From Massilia sp. NR 4-1 (lineage in GTDB: Bacteria; Pseudomonadota; Gammaproteobacteria; Burkholderiales; Burkholderiaceae_D), in assembly GCF_001191005.1 (NCBI RefSeq), contig NZ_CP012201.1:5580001-5644000 (forward strand): DNA of 64,000 nucleotides, written 5' to 3'. Below the pieces are notes generated by a model. The model was not told the origin of the DNA and did no database searches. It saw only the letters and a program-made list of their open reading frames with translations. Below are positions 61,021-64,000 of this stretch, piece after piece. Each line of letters starts with the position of its first letter. Within the stretch, counting starts at the first letter, position 1. The position numbers and the translations under genes are program-made.

Positions 61021-62237
61021 CGGGCGATCTCCACTTGCGGTTCCAGCCAGCTGCTGCCGACGAACTCGCGGCGGTTCATATTCATGACGATGAACAGGGC
61101 GGCCAGGTCGCGCCATTCATAGTTGTTGGCCAGATGGGTTTCATTGCTGGTCAGGGCGGTCGTGATCGAATAGCTGCCGGCCCCCAGATTGAGCGGGAAG
61201 CGGAAGCGGTAATCGATTGTCTCGCCGGCCCGCAGGCCGCTCAGGGCCTGGTCCAGGTGGTGGGTGTTGGTGCCGAAGATCTGCTGGCCCAGGCGGTCCT
61301 TGATCATGTAGCCGAGCACCAGGCGCTCCAGCGGCGCATGCACCTTGACGCGGATGCGCAGCGTGACGGCGGCGCCCACATTGAGCACTTCCTGCGCCTG
61401 GCCGTCGGCGTTTTCGAGCGCGATCGCGGTGACGCTGGCCTCGCCGCTGCCGGAGGTGGTCTGCACCCGGCCCGACTCGGTGACCACCTGCTCCACCGTG
61501 CTGCCCTCGCGTTCGGCGATCAGGGCATTGTAGTAATCCATCACCTCTTCCGGCGAGCCCTCCTTGGCCAGGCGGCCGCGGTCGAGCAGGATGGCGCGGT
61601 CGCAGATCGATTGCATGGCGGCGCGGTCATGGCTGACGATGAGCAGGGTGGTGCCCTGCTTGCGGAAGGCGCGGATGCGGTCGAAGCTCTTGTGCTGGAA
61701 ATAGGCGTCGCCCACCGACAGCGCCTCGTCGACGATCAGCACGTCCGGGCGGCGCGCCGTGGCCACGCTGAAGGCCAGGCGCATCTGCATGCCGGACGAG
61801 TACACGCGCACCGGCTGGTCGATGTAGTCGCCGATGTCGGCGAAGGCTTCGATCTCGGGCATCAGGGCCGTGATTTCGCCGACCGACAGGCCCAGCAGCT
61901 GGCCCGCCATATAGCAGTTCTGCCGGCCCGTGAAGTCGGGGTGGAAGCCCATGCCCAGTTCCAAGAGGGCGGCGACGCGGCCGCTGATCTGCACCCCGCC
62001 CGAGCTGGGCTGGGCGGTGCCGGTGATCAGCTTGAGCAGGGTGCTCTTGCCGGCGCCGTTGATGCCGATGATGCCGACCGCCTCGCCCGGCGCCAGCTGG
62101 AAGTTAATGTCCTGCAGCACCCATTTCAGGCGGTGGCGCGGCGCGGCCGACGGCAACAGCCATTCGGCCAGGCGGCTCCAGTGGCTCGGGTACTGCTTGT
62201 AGGCCTTGCCCAGATTGCTGACGAGTATGCTGCCCAT
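61017..62237 (-). CDS. wzt: Polysaccharide ABC exporter ATPase with C-terminal carbohydrate-binding-like domain (Wzt type)
   Basis: This 406-residue ATPase has Walker A GINGAGKST (residues 58-66), signature YSSGMQMRLAFS (146-157), Walker B VLIVDEAL and the switch His in IVSHDRAAM. The C-terminal 150 or so residues after the linker form a beta-sandwich (VTLRIRVKVHAPLERLVLGY; SGLRAGETIDYRFRFPLNLG) like the Wzt domain that recognises the modified non-reducing end of O-polysaccharide. It overlaps both its neighbours by a few bases, so it is tightly coupled with the permease and the methyltransferase. It is specific for polysaccharide export, not drug export. Confidence 0.93.
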   Translation of the reverse strand: MGSILVSNLGKAYKQYPSHWSRLAEWLLPSAAPRHRLKWVLQDINFQLAPGEAVGIIGINGAGKSTLLKLITGTAQPSSGGVQISGRVAALLELGMGFHPDFTGRQNCYMAGQLLGLSVGEITALMPEIEAFADIGDYIDQPVRVYSSGMQMRLAFSVATARRPDVLIVDEALSVGDAYFQHKSFDRIRAFRKQGTTLLIVSHDRAAMQSICDRAILLDRGRLAKEGSPEEVMDYYNALIAEREGSTVEQVVTESGRVQTTSGSGEASVTAIALENADGQAQEVLNVGAAVTLRIRVKVHAPLERLVLGYMIKDRLGQQIFGTNTHHLDQALSGLRAGETIDYRFRFPLNLGAGSYSITTALTSNETHLANNYEWRDLAALFIVMNMNRREFVGSSWLEPQVEIAR

Positions 62238-63037
62238 TACAGTTCATCCACCATTTCACCCGCGCGTTTGCGGAACAAGTGCAGGCCCAGCGCGCAGAAC
62301 AGCAGGCCCAGCACGGCCACCGGCAGCAGGGCGCGCCAATGCGGCAGCGCGCCGTGCACCAGGACGTCCTGGTAGGCGGCGATCACGCCGCTCATCGGGT
62401 TCCACACCAGCAGCGCGCGCACCGGCTCGGGCAGGGTGCTGGCCGGGTAGACGATGGGCGTGAACCAGAACCAGAATTGCAGCAGGATGGCAAAGAACTG
62501 GCCGACGTCGCGGAAGAAGACATTCAGCACGCCCAAGGTCATGCCGAGGCCGATGGCGAACAGGATCTGCAGGGCCAGCACCGGCACGACGGCGAGGAAG
62601 ACCCAGCCCGGGAAATTGCCCGAGACGAGCAGGAAGGCGGTAAACAGGCCGAAGATGATGGCGAAATTGACGCAGGCGTTCAGCACCACGATGATGGGCA
62701 GGCAGATGCGCGGGAACTGCAGCTTCTTGATCAGGTTGGCGTTTTCCAGGAAGACCGACTGGCTGCGGCTGGTGATCTCGGCGAACAGGCCCCAGGTCAG
62801 CACGCCGGCGCACAGATAGATGCTGTAGGCGAAGCTGGAGTCGGCCCCTTTCAGGCGGCTGCCCATCACTTGCGCGAAGATCACGGTGTAGACCACGATC
62901 ATGGCCAGCGGCTGCAGGATGGTCCAGGTGGCGCCGAGCAGGGAATTGCGGTATTTGGCCTGGAACTCGCGCTGCACGCTGCCGCGGATGAAGCCGCGGT
63001 AGCGCCAGACGCCGCCCAGCATGGACAGGGAAATCAT
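62237..63037 (-). CDS. wzm: Polysaccharide ABC exporter permease (Wzm type)
   Basis: This 266-residue ABC-2 permease has six predicted helices, with QAKYRNSLLGATWTILQPLA, the family block before TM1, and FRDVGQFFAILLQFWFWFTP in the second half. It forms the channel that moves lipid-linked polysaccharide across the inner membrane together with Wzt. It is first in the overlapping operon wzm-wzt-methyltransferase-glycosyltransferase. The 123-bp gap upstream separates it from the Crp/Fnr regulator on the same strand and probably holds the operon promoter. Confidence 0.93.
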   Translation of the reverse strand: MISLSMLGGVWRYRGFIRGSVQREFQAKYRNSLLGATWTILQPLAMIVVYTVIFAQVMGSRLKGADSSFAYSIYLCAGVLTWGLFAEITSRSQSVFLENANLIKKLQFPRICLPIIVVLNACVNFAIIFGLFTAFLLVSGNFPGWVFLAVVPVLALQILFAIGLGMTLGVLNVFFRDVGQFFAILLQFWFWFTPIVYPASTLPEPVRALLVWNPMSGVIAAYQDVLVHGALPHWRALLPVAVLGLLFCALGLHLFRKRAGEMVDEL

Positions 63038-63160
63038 ATCGCCTCCGCGCGGACGGGCAAGGCGCAGCGTGGCGCAGCGGGGAAAATCGGCTGGGTCATG
63101 TAAGGCGCGGAAAAAGGGCGGATTATAGCATGCGGGCCGCGCCCTCCCAGCCGTGTGCGC

Positions 63161-63937
63161 CTAGCCCTGGGCCAGTTTCTGCAGCGCTTCCGGATTGACG
63201 ATGATCAGGCGGTGCGTGCCTTTTTGCACGATGCCCTGCTGCACCAGGGTGAGCAGGGTGCGCGTCACCGTTTCGCGGCTGGTGTTGATCATATTGGCAA
63301 TATCCTGGTGGGTCGGCAGATTCTCCACCACGTGCACGTCGCCCTCCTTTTTCTCCTTCAGCAGGTCGATGAAGGTGTAGATGCGGCGCGAGGTATTGTG
63401 GATGCTGAGCAGGGCGCGGAATTCGGAATCGCGCTGCACTTTTTCGGCCAGGAAGCGCAGCATATGGTTGGCCACCGAGGGCGAGTGCGAGAACAGGTGC
63501 AGGGCGGTGGCGCGCGGCAGCAGGGCCACCAGCACCGGGGTCAGCGCCACCACCGAGGCCGAGCGCATGGAGCCGTTGATGACGGCGATCTCGCCGAAGA
63601 AGTCGCCCGGCGCCAGCATGCGCAGGCCGATGGCGCGCCCATCCTCGGTGACGTCGATCACCTGCAACTGGCCGGTCAAGAGGAACAGCAGGCTGTCGCC
63701 GGCCGCGCCTTTTTGCAGCACGATATCGCGCTTGGCATACTGGCGGATGCGCAGGTCGGCCTTCACGCGCAGCATTTCCTCGTCGGTCAGCTCGGCCAGC
63801 AGCGGAATCTTGCGCAGGTGGATTTGCAGATTGACCTGCTGCGGCGCGCCCGGCTCGGCGGCGGCGGCCGCCGCGGCGGCCGGGTCGGCCAGCAGGCCGG
63901 CGTCTGGCTGTTCGGTTTTCTTTTTGCTCGTCGTCAT
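63161..63937 (-). CDS. Crp/Fnr-family transcriptional regulator
   Basis: This 258-residue regulator has a cNMP-binding fold (RDIVLQKGAAGDSLLFLLTG; LRMLAPGDFFGEIAVINGSM) and a C-terminal winged helix with LPTHQDIANMINTSRETVTR. There are no N-terminal cysteines for an FNR iron-sulfur cluster. The cNMP site lacks the usual Arg-Ser pair, so cAMP or c-di-GMP binding is uncertain. The N-terminus is Ala-rich and about 25 residues longer than usual. It lies just upstream of the wzm-wzt operon on the same strand, so it may control polysaccharide genes; that is inference. Confidence 0.93.
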   Translation of the reverse strand: MTTSKKKTEQPDAGLLADPAAAAAAAAEPGAPQQVNLQIHLRKIPLLAELTDEEMLRVKADLRIRQYAKRDIVLQKGAAGDSLLFLLTGQLQVIDVTEDGRAIGLRMLAPGDFFGEIAVINGSMRSASVVALTPVLVALLPRATALHLFSHSPSVANHMLRFLAEKVQRDSEFRALLSIHNTSRRIYTFIDLLKEKKEGDVHVVENLPTHQDIANMINTSRETVTRTLLTLVQQGIVQKGTHRLIIVNPEALQKLAQG

Positions 63938-63940
63938 GTC

Positions 63941-64000
63941 TTAAATTGCCTGTACCAGCAGGATGGCGCTGGCGGCCACGGCGATGCCGGCCGCGTTGGC
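63941..64000 (-). CDS. C-terminal end of a membrane protein (5' end outside window)
   Basis: The last 19 codons before a TAA at 63941-63943 are visible and encode a hydrophobic helix (AAGIAVAASAILLVQAI), so a membrane protein ends here. The stop lies four bases upstream of the Crp/Fnr start codon, which suggests an operon. The family cannot be identified from so little sequence. Confidence 0.55.
   Translation of the reverse strand, partial: ANAAGIAVAASAILLVQAI

Overview
The window reads as chromosomal DNA of a high-G+C betaproteobacterium, most likely Oxalobacteraceae (Massilia, Duganella or Janthinobacterium type). The reasons are the rpsU-yqeY-dnaG-rpoD order followed by a CAT-anticodon tRNA, the strongly G+C-biased codon use, a PEP-CTERM protein, LpxO, and an ABC-dependent polysaccharide cluster. 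This assignment is inference, because no rRNA is present.

Layout. 1-10.9 kb is core: the end of a LysR gene, tsaD, an AroG-type DAHP synthase, ybiB, a YhiN-type flavoprotein, then rpsU, yqeY, dnaG, rpoD and tRNA-Ile2(CAT). 11-16.2 kb holds an ArsR-desaturase operon with a perfect palindromic operator, an IclR regulator, a chemoreceptor and a TraB-like secreted protein. 16.2-18.2 kb is an A+T-richer accessory cassette: an orphan Hcp (type VI secretion tube protein), a MepA-like peptidoglycan endopeptidase without a signal peptide, and two paralogous secreted four-cysteine proteins that look like immunity proteins. A 29-bp direct repeat flanks it: one copy lies in a decayed MFS gene fragment, the other in the intact MFS gene next door. 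18.3-23.5 kb has MFS/LysR and a cluster of three tail-collar-domain proteins with two DUF6916-like proteins and a GNAT. 23.6-33.9 kb is a two-partner secretion pair: a 2839-residue TpsA adhesin with six FG-GAP-like and 16 YDG repeats, and its TpsB transporter.

34-48 kb is mixed. It contains a RES/Xre toxin-antitoxin pair; an isomerase plus alpha/beta hydrolase operon that the nearby TetR probably represses through shared TTTGTCG sites; and four tiny secreted proteins with an almost invariant C-x6-C-x7-C-x6-C pattern, three of them in one operon. The rest is an XRE regulator beside a Tat-exported hydrolase, a PLP enzyme, lpxO, a PEP-CTERM protein, an esterase, an NRAMP-like transporter and several very small proteins. 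48.3-49.9 kb encodes an RhlE-type helicase.

50-63 kb is a polysaccharide region. Two GT2/GT-C pairs converge with overlapping stop codons. They are followed by a tightly overlapping operon: Wzm permease, Wzt ATPase with a C-terminal carbohydrate-binding-like domain, a methyltransferase with a coiled coil, and a 1268-residue protein with three glycosyltransferase domains. The set resembles the WbdD/WbdA/Wzm/Wzt logic of capped O-polysaccharide export. A Crp/Fnr regulator lies upstream.

The best candidates for undescribed biology are the four-cysteine secreted peptide family and the Hcp / MepA-like / paired-immunity cassette.
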